Assembly: GCA_964588665.1 (NCBI GenBank)
Contig: CAZPQQ010000037.1
Span: forward strand, 1 to 30,248
Reading direction: 5' to 3'
Length of the DNA stretch: 30,248 bases
Source: UBA2160 sp964588665
GTDB lineage: Bacteria > Chloroflexota > Dehalococcoidia > Lucifugimonadales > UBA1123
Below, one piece after another: positions 6,895 through 14,573 of the stretch. The notes beneath the pieces are model-generated. The model was not told the origin of the DNA. It worked only from the letters and a program-made list of their open reading frames with translations, and ran no database searches. The position numbers and the translations under genes were made by a program. The number at the start of each line of letters is the position of its first letter. The first letter of the stretch is position 1.

Positions 6895-8595
6895 ATGCGA
6901 CTGACCGGGGGCCAGATGGTTTGCGAGAGTCTGCTCCGAGAAGGTGTTAACGTTGTTTTCGGCATGCCGGGCGGCGCGATGCTGCCCCTCTATCAAACGC
7001 TTCCTGAGTACCCGCAGCTTCGGCACATCCTCGTACGCCACGAACAGGGAGCGGCTCACGCCGCCGACGGCTACGCGCGGGTCACAGGGCAGCCTGGCGT
7101 GGCTTGGGCGACGTCCGGCCCGGGCGCCACGAACCTGGTGACCGGAATCGCCACGGCCTACATGGACTCGGTGCCGCTGGTCGTCATTACGGCTCAGGTC
7201 GCCCGCGCGGCCATTGGCTCCGACGCTTTCCAGGAGATCGACATCACCGGCATCACGCTGCCCGTCACCAAGCACAACTACTTGGTGATGGAGACAGCTG
7301 ACATCCCGAGGGTGATCAAGGAAGCGTTCCACATCGCCAGCTCCGGACGCCCCGGACCTGTGCTCGTGGACATTCCCAAAGATGTGCTCATCGAGGACGC
7401 AGAATTCGATTATCCGGAGTCGGTTGACCTGCCTGGATACAGCCCGACGTCCGCCGGACATCCGAACCAGATCAGACGAGCCGCCAAGCTGATCGAAGAG
7501 GCGGAGCGTCCTGTGGTTTTGGCCGGCCACGGAATCATCCTGTCACACGCTTACGAGGAGTTGGCGAAACTGGTCGAGACGGCCCAGTTGCCAGTGGTGA
7601 CTTCCCTCTTGGGCATCGGCTCATTCCCTGAGAACCACGTGCTTTCGGTCGGCATGCCAGGCATGCACGGGGTCGCCTACGCCAGCCTTGCGCTGGACGA
7701 GGCCGATCTTATCATCGCCCTGGGTAGCCGGTTCGACGACAGAATCACCGGTGATGCAAAGAGATTCGCCACGAGATCAAAGAAGATCCACGTCGACGTC
7801 GATCCGTCGGAGATCGGCAAGACAATACCTGTGGACGTGCCGATAGTCGGCGACGTCAAGAAGGTCTTGCAACAACTCAACAAGCGAATCAAGCCAGCTT
7901 CAAGAGTCGAGTGGATCCAGCGGATCGAGGAACTCAAACGCGAGCACCCGTCTTTGGGTTTGCGTCCGACCGACAAACTGATCGCACAGTACGTCATTCA
8001 AAAGCTGTCCGAAGCCACGCAAGGCAAGGCCATCATCGTGACCGGCGTGGGCCAGCACCAGATGTGGGCGGCGCTGCACTACACGTTCACCGAGCCGTGC
8101 AGCCTGATATCGTCCGGAGGCTCAGGAACGATGGGTTTTGAAGTGCCCGGCGCGATGGGCGCTCAGGTTGGGCGTCCGGACAAGCTCGTTTGGTCCATCG
8201 CCGGCGACGGCGGATTCCAGATGACGATGGCCGAGCTCGCGACAATGGCGGAGAACAACATTCCCGTCAAGATAGCAATCATGGACAACGGCGTCCTGGG
8301 CATGGTCCGGCAGTGGCAGGACATGTTCTACGAGCAGTCCTACGTCGCCACGACCCGAACAGGCAACCCTGACTTCGTTAAGCTAGCCGAAGCGTTCGGC
8401 ATATTCGGCGCCAGAGTGACCGACAAGTCCCAGGTCATGTCGGCGATCCAGCAAGCAATGGATTACGACGGTCCCGCGATCATCGACTTCGTCGTGAATC
8501 ATGAGGAGAACGTCTACCCGATGATCCCGTCCGGCATGGCGGTCGACGCCCTGATTGAGGAACCGTCGCCAAAACCGCAGGAGGTTCGCCGATGA
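6895..8595 (+). CDS. ilvB: acetolactate synthase, catalytic (large) subunit
   Basis: IlvB joins two pyruvates to acetolactate, or pyruvate and 2-oxobutyrate to acetohydroxybutyrate. This is the first common step of Val/Leu/Ile synthesis, and it uses thiamine diphosphate and FAD. The 566-residue protein has the catalytic E50 in LVRHEQGAAHAADGYAR. The thiamine-diphosphate/Mg motif starts GDGGF (437-441) and ends DNG (464-466). VRQWQDMFYE, typical of acetolactate synthases, follows. It is full length. A GGAGGTAGGAG box lies before the ATG. The gene is the first in the Leu T-box operon, and its stop overlaps the ilvN start by four bases (ATGA). Confidence 0.96.
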   Translation: MRLTGGQMVCESLLREGVNVVFGMPGGAMLPLYQTLPEYPQLRHILVRHEQGAAHAADGYARVTGQPGVAWATSGPGATNLVTGIATAYMDSVPLVVITAQVARAAIGSDAFQEIDITGITLPVTKHNYLVMETADIPRVIKEAFHIASSGRPGPVLVDIPKDVLIEDAEFDYPESVDLPGYSPTSAGHPNQIRRAAKLIEEAERPVVLAGHGIILSHAYEELAKLVETAQLPVVTSLLGIGSFPENHVLSVGMPGMHGVAYASLALDEADLIIALGSRFDDRITGDAKRFATRSKKIHVDVDPSEIGKTIPVDVPIVGDVKKVLQQLNKRIKPASRVEWIQRIEELKREHPSLGLRPTDKLIAQYVIQKLSEATQGKAIIVTGVGQHQMWAALHYTFTEPCSLISSGGSGTMGFEVPGAMGAQVGRPDKLVWSIAGDGGFQMTMAELATMAENNIPVKIAIMDNGVLGMVRQWQDMFYEQSYVATTRTGNPDFVKLAEAFGIFGARVTDKSQVMSAIQQAMDYDGPAIIDFVVNHEENVYPMIPSGMAVDALIEEPSPKPQEVRR

Positions 8596-9146
8596 TGACC
8601 CCCGAGGTTGCCCGTCATACGATCACGGCGCTGGTCGAAGACAAACCCGGAGTCCTGAATCGAATCTCCAGCATGTTCCGCCGCAGGGGATACAACATCG
8701 CAAGCCTGGCGGTCGGCCACAGTGAAATCGAGAACCTTTCACGGATGACGTTCGTCGTGGAAGGCGACGTCGCGACCGTGGAGCAAGTGACCAAGAACCT
8801 GCACAAGCTCATCGACGTCATCAAGGTTTCGGACGTTTCTGACGGGAACTGCGTGTCGCGCGAATTGGCCCTCATTCGAGTTCGGGCCAACGTCCAGAGC
8901 CGCAGCGAGATCATGCAGATCGTCGACATATTCAGAGCCAACATCGTCGACGTGGCGCCCGACTCGCTCATCATCGAGGTCACCGGCGACGAGGACAAGG
9001 TGGACTCGCTCCAAAACCTTCTGCGCAGTTTCGGCGTGCTGGAAGTGATGAGGACCGGCACCATTGCCATGGACAGAGGCATGAACGGATCAGCCGAAGG
9101 CCAGCCGGCCTCGACAACACGTCATCGTATGGAGGGCGGACTCTAA
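8592..9146 (+). CDS. ilvN: acetolactate synthase, regulatory (small) subunit
   Basis: This 184-residue ACT-domain subunit binds valine and activates and feedback-inhibits IlvB. The N-terminal ACT domain is recognisable from TITALVEDKPGVLNRIS through the RRRGYNI and SLAVG stretches and a FVVEGD strand (about residues 10-60). The C-terminal half has the usual ELALIRV and VDVAPDSLIIEVTG segments. The start overlaps the ilvB stop as ATGA. The second codon is also ATG, so the true start may be three bases later. The last twenty or so residues are Ser/Thr/Gly-rich and look dispensable. A repeat-filled gap follows, before ilvC. Confidence 0.95.
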   Translation: MMTPEVARHTITALVEDKPGVLNRISSMFRRRGYNIASLAVGHSEIENLSRMTFVVEGDVATVEQVTKNLHKLIDVIKVSDVSDGNCVSRELALIRVRANVQSRSEIMQIVDIFRANIVDVAPDSLIIEVTGDEDKVDSLQNLLRSFGVLEVMRTGTIAMDRGMNGSAEGQPASTTRHRMEGGL

Positions 9147-9167
9147 TATGCGGCGCCACTCCATTAT

Positions 9168-9268
9168 CCGTTCGTGGTGAGCCCGTTGATCCGTTCGTGG
9201 TGAGCTTGTCGAACCACATGCCCAGGAACAATCATGCCAAGGTCCTTCGACAGGCTCAGGACGAACGG
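9168..9268. repeat. dispersed repeat cluster forming a long hairpin between ilvN and ilvC
   Basis: The core CCGTTCGTGGTGAGCC starts at 9168, and a second, longer copy is at 9191-9220. An inverted copy, CCTTCGACAGGCTCAGGACGAACGG, is at 9244-9268. The 9191 copy and the inverted copy are largely complementary, so RNA of the ilv-leu transcript could fold into a stem of some 20 base pairs here. The repeat is non-coding and sits wholly within the gap. Confidence 0.85.
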
Positions 9269-9339
9269 AGACGGGGCTGAGGAAATTGCTGAACGGCGGA
9301 ACTCAAACACCGGCGAGATTAACGAGAGGAACTGAACGA

Positions 9340-10338
9340 ATGGCCACAATGTACTACGAGAACGACGCGGATATGTCGTTGCTCGAAAACAAGAAGATCG
9401 GGATCATCGGTTACGGCAGCCAAGGACACGCCCACGCCCTTAACCTGAAAGAGTCCGGGATGGACGTGAGCGTAGGCCTGTACGAAGGCAGCAAGAGCAT
9501 CGAGAAGGCAGAGGCGGAAGGTCTGAGCGTCGGGTCAGTCGCTGAAGTCGCCGCTGAATCCGACGTGATCATGCTTCTGATCCCCGATCACATACAATCC
9601 GAAATCTACCGAGAGTCGGTCCTTCCCCACCTGTTGCCGGGAAAGACGCTGATGTTCGCGCACGGCTTCAACATCCACTACGATGCGATCAAACCGCCGG
9701 AGAGCATCGACGTGTCGATGGTCGCCCCGAAAGCGCCGGGCCACCGTTTGCGAGAGGTGTTCACCCGCGGTTCGGGAGTCCCAGGACTGTTGGCAGTCCA
9801 CCAGGACTCGTCCGGTGAAGCCCATGCTCGAGGGCTCGCCTACGCCAGAGGCATCGGATGCACCCGCGCCGGTGTGCTGGACACCACGTTCAAAGAAGAG
9901 ACGGAGACCGATCTGTTCGGCGAGCAGGCTGTCTTGTGCGGCGGCGTTGCCGAGCTCGTCAAGGCGGCGTTTGACACGCTGGTCGACGCCGGGTACCAGC
10001 CCGAGTCCGCCTACTTCGAATGCATGCACGAGCTCAAACTGATCGTGGACCTGTTCTACCAGGGCGGTTTGGAATACATGCGGTACTCGGTGAGCGACAC
10101 TGCCGAATACGGCGACTACACCCGCGGACCGCGGGTCATCGACGAACACGTCAAAGAGAACATGCAGCGAGTTCTCGCAGACATCCAGGACGGTTCTTTC
10201 GCACGTGAATGGATCTCTGAGAACGACGAAGGCCGGCCCACGTTCAACCGCTTGCGCCAGGAAAACGCCGGCCATCCCATCGAGGAGATCGGCAAAGAGC
10301 TTCGTGGGATGATGAGCTTCCTCAAGGACGCCGATTAG
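9340..10338 (+). CDS. ilvC: ketol-acid reductoisomerase (class I)
   Basis: IlvC isomerises and reduces acetolactate or acetohydroxybutyrate to the dihydroxy acid, using Mg and NAD(P)H. The 332-residue form is a typical class I enzyme. It has the Rossmann motif GYGSQGHAHA (24-33), and a loop with S51 and S53 that suggests NADPH preference. It also has H108 in FAHGFNIHY, the metal ligands D191 and E195 in DLFGEQ, and E227/E231 in ECMHELK. I chose the ATG preceded by AGAGGA. An in-frame ATG 54 bases upstream would add residues unlike the family and lies next to the repeat. MVAPKAPGH replaces the commoner KGPGH, a small variation. Confidence 0.95.
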   Translation: MATMYYENDADMSLLENKKIGIIGYGSQGHAHALNLKESGMDVSVGLYEGSKSIEKAEAEGLSVGSVAEVAAESDVIMLLIPDHIQSEIYRESVLPHLLPGKTLMFAHGFNIHYDAIKPPESIDVSMVAPKAPGHRLREVFTRGSGVPGLLAVHQDSSGEAHARGLAYARGIGCTRAGVLDTTFKEETETDLFGEQAVLCGGVAELVKAAFDTLVDAGYQPESAYFECMHELKLIVDLFYQGGLEYMRYSVSDTAEYGDYTRGPRVIDEHVKENMQRVLADIQDGSFAREWISENDEGRPTFNRLRQENAGHPIEEIGKELRGMMSFLKDAD

Positions 10339-10383
10339 TTGATCACAACTGGCCGTCCGACCGATATGACGGAGATGCGGAAC

Positions 10384-10470
10384 ATGAGTAGCAACGAGGT
10401 AATTTACGTAGTTCGCCACAGCGATCGAGTCTTGGCAAGGCTGGATCCGGCGGACTGCGTTGTCCTTTGA
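10384..10470 (+). CDS. possible 28-residue leader peptide or small ORF before leuA
   Basis: In the 204-base gap between ilvC and leuA there is a short open frame starting ATGAGTAGC. It has GGAG nine bases ahead and ends CVVL before TGA. The peptide is rich in valine and leucine (six Val, three Leu of 28) but has no run of either. Two further in-frame ATGs lie upstream (10366 and 10375) without a ribosome site. It may be a translated leader, a decayed gene or chance. No terminator that it could control is visible after it. Confidence 0.25.
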   Translation: MSSNEVIYVVRHSDRVLARLDPADCVVL

Positions 10471-10542
10471 CCTCCCTTTGATTCAACCGTCCGGCAGCGG
10501 CGCGGGAGCAACCAGCGAATTCCGACAGTAGGGGGAACAGAC

Positions 10543-12096
10543 ATGGCAAGGGACAAAGTAGCAATATTCGACACGACCCTGCGAGACGGCGAGCAGTCGG
10601 CCGGCATCGGCTTGACCACGCCGGAGAAGCTGGAGATCGCAAAGCAGCTCGAGCGGCTCGGCGTCGACATCATCGAAGCTGGATTCGCCGCCAGTTCGCC
10701 CGGCGACTTCCAGGCGGTTCAGACGATAGCCGCTGAGGTGCGGAGGCCGATCATCGCTTCCTTGGCCAGGTGCTATCCGGATGACGTAGACCAGGCGTGG
10801 CAAGCCATCAAGGATGCGGATCGACCCAGGATCCACGTCTTCATCTCAAGCTCAGATCTGCAGATCATGGCCCAACTCAGAAAAGAGCCTGAGCAGGTTC
10901 TTGACATCGCGATTGCGTCGGTCGAGCGGGCGAAGAGCTACTGCGACGACGTAGAATTTTCGCCGATGGACGCGACCCGCACCGACCTGCAGTACCTGTA
11001 CACGATGCTCGAGGCGGTCATCAATGCCGGCGCCACGACCGTGAACATCGCCGACACCGTGGGTTATACCTTCCCGACAGAGTTCGCGGAGAGGCTCAGG
11101 CTGATAAGAAAGAACGTCCCCAACATCGATCAGGCGGTGCTCAGCGTCCACTGCCACAACGACCTCGGCATGTCGGTGGCCAACAGCTTGGCCGCTGTAA
11201 CGGCTGGGGCGAGGCAGGTCGAAGGATGCATCAACGGCCTCGGCGAGCGGGCGGGCAACGCCGCGCTGGAAGAGGTCATCATGAGCATCGAAACCCGGAA
11301 AGACCTCTTCCAAGTCGACACCAATATCGACACCCGGCAGATCTACAGGACCAGCAGGCTGGTGAGCGACATAACCGGGTTCCCGGTCCAGCCGAACAAA
11401 GCCGTGGTCGGCGGGAACGCCTTCCGGCATGCGTCCGGAATACACCAGGACGCGGTGATCAAAGAGCGCACGACCTTCGAGATCATGGACCCGAAATCGA
11501 TCGGCTGGCCGAGCAACGAGCTGGTTTTGGGTAAATTGAGCGGAAGAGCGGGGTTGCGCGTCAGACTCGAAGAGTTGGGCTACAACCTGGAGCAGGAAGA
11601 ACTCAACGACGCGTTCGAGCAATTTAAGGTTCTCGCCGACAAAAAGCGAGAGGTCACCGACGCCGATCTGATTGCACTGATGTCGAGCCGGCGGCGGACC
11701 GTCGACGTGCCGGCCGTGTACACGCTGGACCATGTTCAGGTGACCGCGGGGAGCCACGAAGTGCCGACCGCCACGGTTCGGCTGACTTCGGCAGACGGCT
11801 CAACGTCGACCGACGCGGCGACCGGAACCGGGCCAGTCGATGCCGTGTACAAAGCGATCAACCGCATCGTAGGCGTGTCCAACAAGCTGACCGAATACCG
11901 AGTCGACTCGGTCACCGAGGGCATCGACGCAATAGGCGACGTCACCATCCGAATCGAAAAGGACGCCAACGCGTACATCGGCCGCGGCTCGGACACCGAC
12001 ATCATGGTGGCCAGCGCCAAAGCCTACATGAACGCGCTCAACCGTTTGTTGGCCTCAAGCGACGGCGGAGGGCAACCGGATGATCCGTCGCCGTGA
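10543..12096 (+). CDS. leuA: 2-isopropylmalate synthase
   Basis: LeuA condenses acetyl-CoA with 2-oxoisovalerate, the first committed step of leucine synthesis. The 517-residue protein begins with the catalytic motif DTTLRDGEQ (10-18), carries the metal-binding HCHND (203-207), and has GLGERAGNAALEE after it. The catalytic TIM barrel spans roughly 1-270 and the linker domain 280-365. The C-terminal leucine-binding regulatory domain spans about 370-505 and includes GTGPVDAVYKAI. The presence of that domain predicts feedback inhibition by leucine on top of T-box control. The length fits the bacterial LeuA type rather than the short citramalate synthases. The ATG follows AGGGGG. The last twelve residues are a flexible tail. 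Confidence 0.94.
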   Translation: MARDKVAIFDTTLRDGEQSAGIGLTTPEKLEIAKQLERLGVDIIEAGFAASSPGDFQAVQTIAAEVRRPIIASLARCYPDDVDQAWQAIKDADRPRIHVFISSSDLQIMAQLRKEPEQVLDIAIASVERAKSYCDDVEFSPMDATRTDLQYLYTMLEAVINAGATTVNIADTVGYTFPTEFAERLRLIRKNVPNIDQAVLSVHCHNDLGMSVANSLAAVTAGARQVEGCINGLGERAGNAALEEVIMSIETRKDLFQVDTNIDTRQIYRTSRLVSDITGFPVQPNKAVVGGNAFRHASGIHQDAVIKERTTFEIMDPKSIGWPSNELVLGKLSGRAGLRVRLEELGYNLEQEELNDAFEQFKVLADKKREVTDADLIALMSSRRRTVDVPAVYTLDHVQVTAGSHEVPTATVRLTSADGSTSTDAATGTGPVDAVYKAINRIVGVSNKLTEYRVDSVTEGIDAIGDVTIRIEKDANAYIGRGSDTDIMVASAKAYMNALNRLLASSDGGGQPDDPSP

Positions 12097-12125
12097 ATTT
12101 ACGGGGTTTATGAACTGAAGCCAAC

Positions 12126-12162
12126 TGTGAGGGCGTCCCGAATGCATCGGGACGCCCTCACA
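12126..12162. terminator. perfect 16-bp hairpin between leuA and leuC
   Basis: The arms TGTGAGGGCGTCCCGA (12126-12141) and its exact complement (12147-12162) enclose a five-base loop. The stem is very stable, but no T-run follows on either strand. It could slow transcription or mark an RNA processing or protection site between leuA and leuC. It could equally be a copy of another palindromic repeat. A classical intrinsic terminator is unlikely. Confidence 0.5.
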
Positions 12163-12200
12163 CACGATATCCACAATCTACAACCATGCTGAGGCGATAA

Positions 12201-13601
12201 ATGACCGCGAAGACCATGTTCGAAAAGATCTGGGACTCCCATCTGGTTCACGAGGAATCGGGACAGCCCAGTCTGCTTTACGTCGATCTGCATCTCGTCC
12301 ACGAAGTGACTTCTCCCCAGGCCTTCGACGGCCTGAGACTGTCCGGGCGCAAGGTTCGTCGGCCCGATCTCACAGTGTCGGTGATGGATCACAACACACC
12401 GACGTGGGACCTCTCGCAACCGATCCTCGATCCGATCGCCGTCAAGCAGCTCGACACGCTGGAGCGGAACTGTCGCGAATTCGGCCTCGCCCTGTTCGAC
12501 CGCTATAGCCCGCTGCAGGGCATCGTTCACGTCATCGGGCCGGAGCAAGGCTACACCCAGCCCGGCAAGGTGATCGTGTGCGGAGACAGCCACACCTCGA
12601 CGCACGGCGCGTTCGGAGCATTTGCGATGGGAATCGGCACGTCCGAAGTCGAGCACGTTCTGGCAACTCAATCTCTCAGGCAGTTCAAGCCGCAAACTAT
12701 GGAGATCAGGGTCGACGGAGCGCTGCCGGTCGGAGTGGGCGCCAAAGACGTGATCCTCGCCATCATCGGCAGAATCGGAGTGGCGGGAGCGACGGGCCAC
12801 GTGATCGAGTACACCGGCGAAGGAATTCGCCAACTGTCGATGGAAGGCCGCATGACCGTCTGCAACATGACTATCGAGGCAGGAGGCCGGGCCGGCATGG
12901 TGGCGCCTGACGAAACCACCTACGAATACATGCGCGGGCGCGCCAACGTGCCGCAGGGAGACGACTTCGAAACAGCCGTCGAACAGTGGCGCGATCTCCC
13001 GTCCGACGAGGGCGTCACATACGACAGGCAGGTGATAATCCAGTCGTCGGAGTTGGAGCCACACGTGACCTGGGGCACGAACCCGGGAATGGTGGCGCCG
13101 ATATCCGGTCGCGTTCCCGATCCTGCGTCCGCCGAGGACGAAGGAGAGCGCGAATCGGCGGGACGAGCCCTGGAGTACATGGGACTAGAGCCTGACATCC
13201 GCATCGAGGACATCGAACTCGACCGCGTGTTCATCGGATCGTGCACCAACTCTCGGATCGAAGACCTGCGAGCGGCTGCCGCGGTCGCAAAAGGACGCAA
13301 GGTGTCGGATCGAGTCTACGCGATGGTCGTCCCCGGATCGGCGGCGATCAAGGCGCAGGCCGAGGCCGAAGGGCTCGACGCAATCTTCACCGACGCCGGT
13401 TTCGACTGGCGCGTCGCGGGCTGCTCTATGTGCCTCGGCATGAATCCGGACATTCTGAAGCCCGGGGAACGTTGCGCGTCCACGTCGAATCGCAATTTCG
13501 AAGGCCGACAGGGCGCAGGAGGCCGCACACATCTGGTCGGTCCCGAGATGGCCGCAGCCGCGGCGGTCTCCGGACATTTCGTTGACGTGCGGAACCTGTA
13601 A
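12201..13601 (+). CDS. leuC: 3-isopropylmalate dehydratase, large subunit
   Basis: LeuC with LeuD isomerises 2- to 3-isopropylmalate through an aconitase-type [4Fe-4S] cluster. The 466-residue protein is the long bacterial form. The three cluster cysteines are C348 in IGSCTNSR, and C408 and C411 in CSMCLGM. VCGDSHTSTHGAFGAFAMGIGTSEVEHV and the PGS motif after AMVV are also diagnostic. The start ATG follows GAGG. The small subunit lies downstream on the same strand, but a repeat and a ten-base assembly gap separate the two, so the true distance is uncertain. Confidence 0.95.
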   Translation: MTAKTMFEKIWDSHLVHEESGQPSLLYVDLHLVHEVTSPQAFDGLRLSGRKVRRPDLTVSVMDHNTPTWDLSQPILDPIAVKQLDTLERNCREFGLALFDRYSPLQGIVHVIGPEQGYTQPGKVIVCGDSHTSTHGAFGAFAMGIGTSEVEHVLATQSLRQFKPQTMEIRVDGALPVGVGAKDVILAIIGRIGVAGATGHVIEYTGEGIRQLSMEGRMTVCNMTIEAGGRAGMVAPDETTYEYMRGRANVPQGDDFETAVEQWRDLPSDEGVTYDRQVIIQSSELEPHVTWGTNPGMVAPISGRVPDPASAEDEGERESAGRALEYMGLEPDIRIEDIELDRVFIGSCTNSRIEDLRAAAAVAKGRKVSDRVYAMVVPGSAAIKAQAEAEGLDAIFTDAGFDWRVAGCSMCLGMNPDILKPGERCASTSNRNFEGRQGAGGRTHLVGPEMAAAAAVSGHFVDVRNL

Positions 13602-13610
13602 TCGGCGACC

Positions 13611-13660
13611 CTTCGACANNNNNNNNNNCTGCCCTGAGATTTCCGAAGGGGCGAACGGTG
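13611..13660. repeat. dispersed repeat copy interrupted by the assembly gap
   Basis: TTCGACA stands immediately left of the Ns. CTGCCCTGAG, then GGGGCGAACGG, stands to their right. Together these are the two ends of the dispersed repeat seen at 1342 and 9168. The missing bases are therefore most likely repeat sequence. Confidence 0.65.
13619..13628. other. assembly gap (10 N)
   Basis: Ten undetermined bases lie between leuC and leuD. The number is likely a placeholder and not a measured length. No gene is interrupted. Confidence 0.99.
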
Positions 13661-13696
13661 TGAGGACCATGCCGGATTCGAACTCGAAAGAGGCGT

Positions 13697-13755
13697 TCCG
13701 TTCGTCGTGATAGATCTAACTCCGTTCGTGGTGAGCCCGTCGAACCACATCGACG
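13697..13755. repeat. dispersed repeat copy ahead of leuD
   Basis: A partial unit (CCGTTCGTCGTGAT) begins at 13697. A fuller unit, CCGTTCGTGGTGAGCC, begins at 13722 and continues as CGTCGAACCACATCGACG to 13755. It leaves about 60 bases for the leuD leader. Confidence 0.8.
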
Positions 13756-13818
13756 CAACAACACCCTCTTGGTAACGAGGCGATGAACGTCTCATACCAG
13801 AAAAGCAAGGAGCTCCAA

Positions 13819-14433
13819 ATGGAACCATTCGTGACCCTGAACGGCGTCGTGGCGCCGATGAACCGCGTGAACGTCGACACTGACCAGATCATCCCAAAAC
13901 AGTTCCTCCAGCGCGTCGAGCGGACTGGCTACGGCGAGTTCTTGTTCTTCAACTGGCGGTACAACTCGGACGGGTCGGACAACCCTGAATTCATTCTGAA
14001 CAAGCCCGGCTACCAGGGCGCGTCGGTCCTCGTGGCAGGGCGTAACTTCGGTTCAGGATCATCCAGAGAGCACGCGCCATGGGCTTTGGAAGACTATGGA
14101 ATCAAGTGCGTCATCGCCCCGAGCTTTGCCGACATCTTCCACAACAACTGCTTCCAGAACGGCGTCTTGCCGGTCGTGTTGCCCGAAGAGACGGTGCAGA
14201 AGATCATGGAGTCGGCGGAGAACGACCCCGGATACACGATTCACGTGGACCTGGAAGCCCAGCGGGTGTGGGACGACTCCGAAGAAGTGGTCGCCACGTT
14301 CGACGTGGAGCCTTTCCGACGACACTGCCTGCTCAACGGCCTGGACGACGTCGGCCTCACGATGGAGCACGAAGCCGCCATCGCCGCATTCGAGTCCGGC
14401 CGCGGCGCCCACGGCGGCACGCTGACGATCTAG
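13819..14433 (+). CDS. leuD: 3-isopropylmalate dehydratase, small subunit
   Basis: LeuD is the swivel subunit that completes the isopropylmalate isomerase active site with LeuC. The 204-residue protein has VDTDQIIPKQFL near the N-terminus, the GRNFGSGSSREHAPWAL substrate-binding loop, and IAPSFADIFHNNCFQNG. All three are standard for bacterial LeuD. I chose the ATG preceded by AAGGAG. An in-frame ATG 36 bases upstream would add a short unconserved segment (MNVSYQKSKELQ) with a poorer ribosome site. The length is normal. It closes the recognised ilv-leu cluster. Confidence 0.94.
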   Translation: MEPFVTLNGVVAPMNRVNVDTDQIIPKQFLQRVERTGYGEFLFFNWRYNSDGSDNPEFILNKPGYQGASVLVAGRNFGSGSSREHAPWALEDYGIKCVIAPSFADIFHNNCFQNGVLPVVLPEETVQKIMESAENDPGYTIHVDLEAQRVWDDSEEVVATFDVEPFRRHCLLNGLDDVGLTMEHEAAIAAFESGRGAHGGTLTI

Positions 14434-14440
14434 CCGGCGC

Positions 14441-14535
14441 CCTTTATGAAGAAGTCGCCATGCTGAGCGGAGCGATGCATCTCCGGTCTCGTAGCGAGAC
14501 CAGTTGTGTGTCGAGCCAGATTCTTTCCGCCTAAG
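14441..14535. repeat. palindromic intergenic repeat region after leuD
   Basis: The gap between leuD and the next gene holds CATGCTGAGCGGAGCGATGCATCTC, then a short perfect palindrome GGTCTCG-TAG-CGAGACC, then a CCGCCTAAGGCGG palindrome. I recall similar CATGCTGAGCG repeats between genes in Chloroflexota and other bacteria. Only one copy is in this window, so the repeat status rests on that memory and on the palindromes. Confidence 0.45.
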
Positions 14536-14573
14536 GCGGACGGGTTCAGGATGGCGCAAGGACTGCCACCAAC

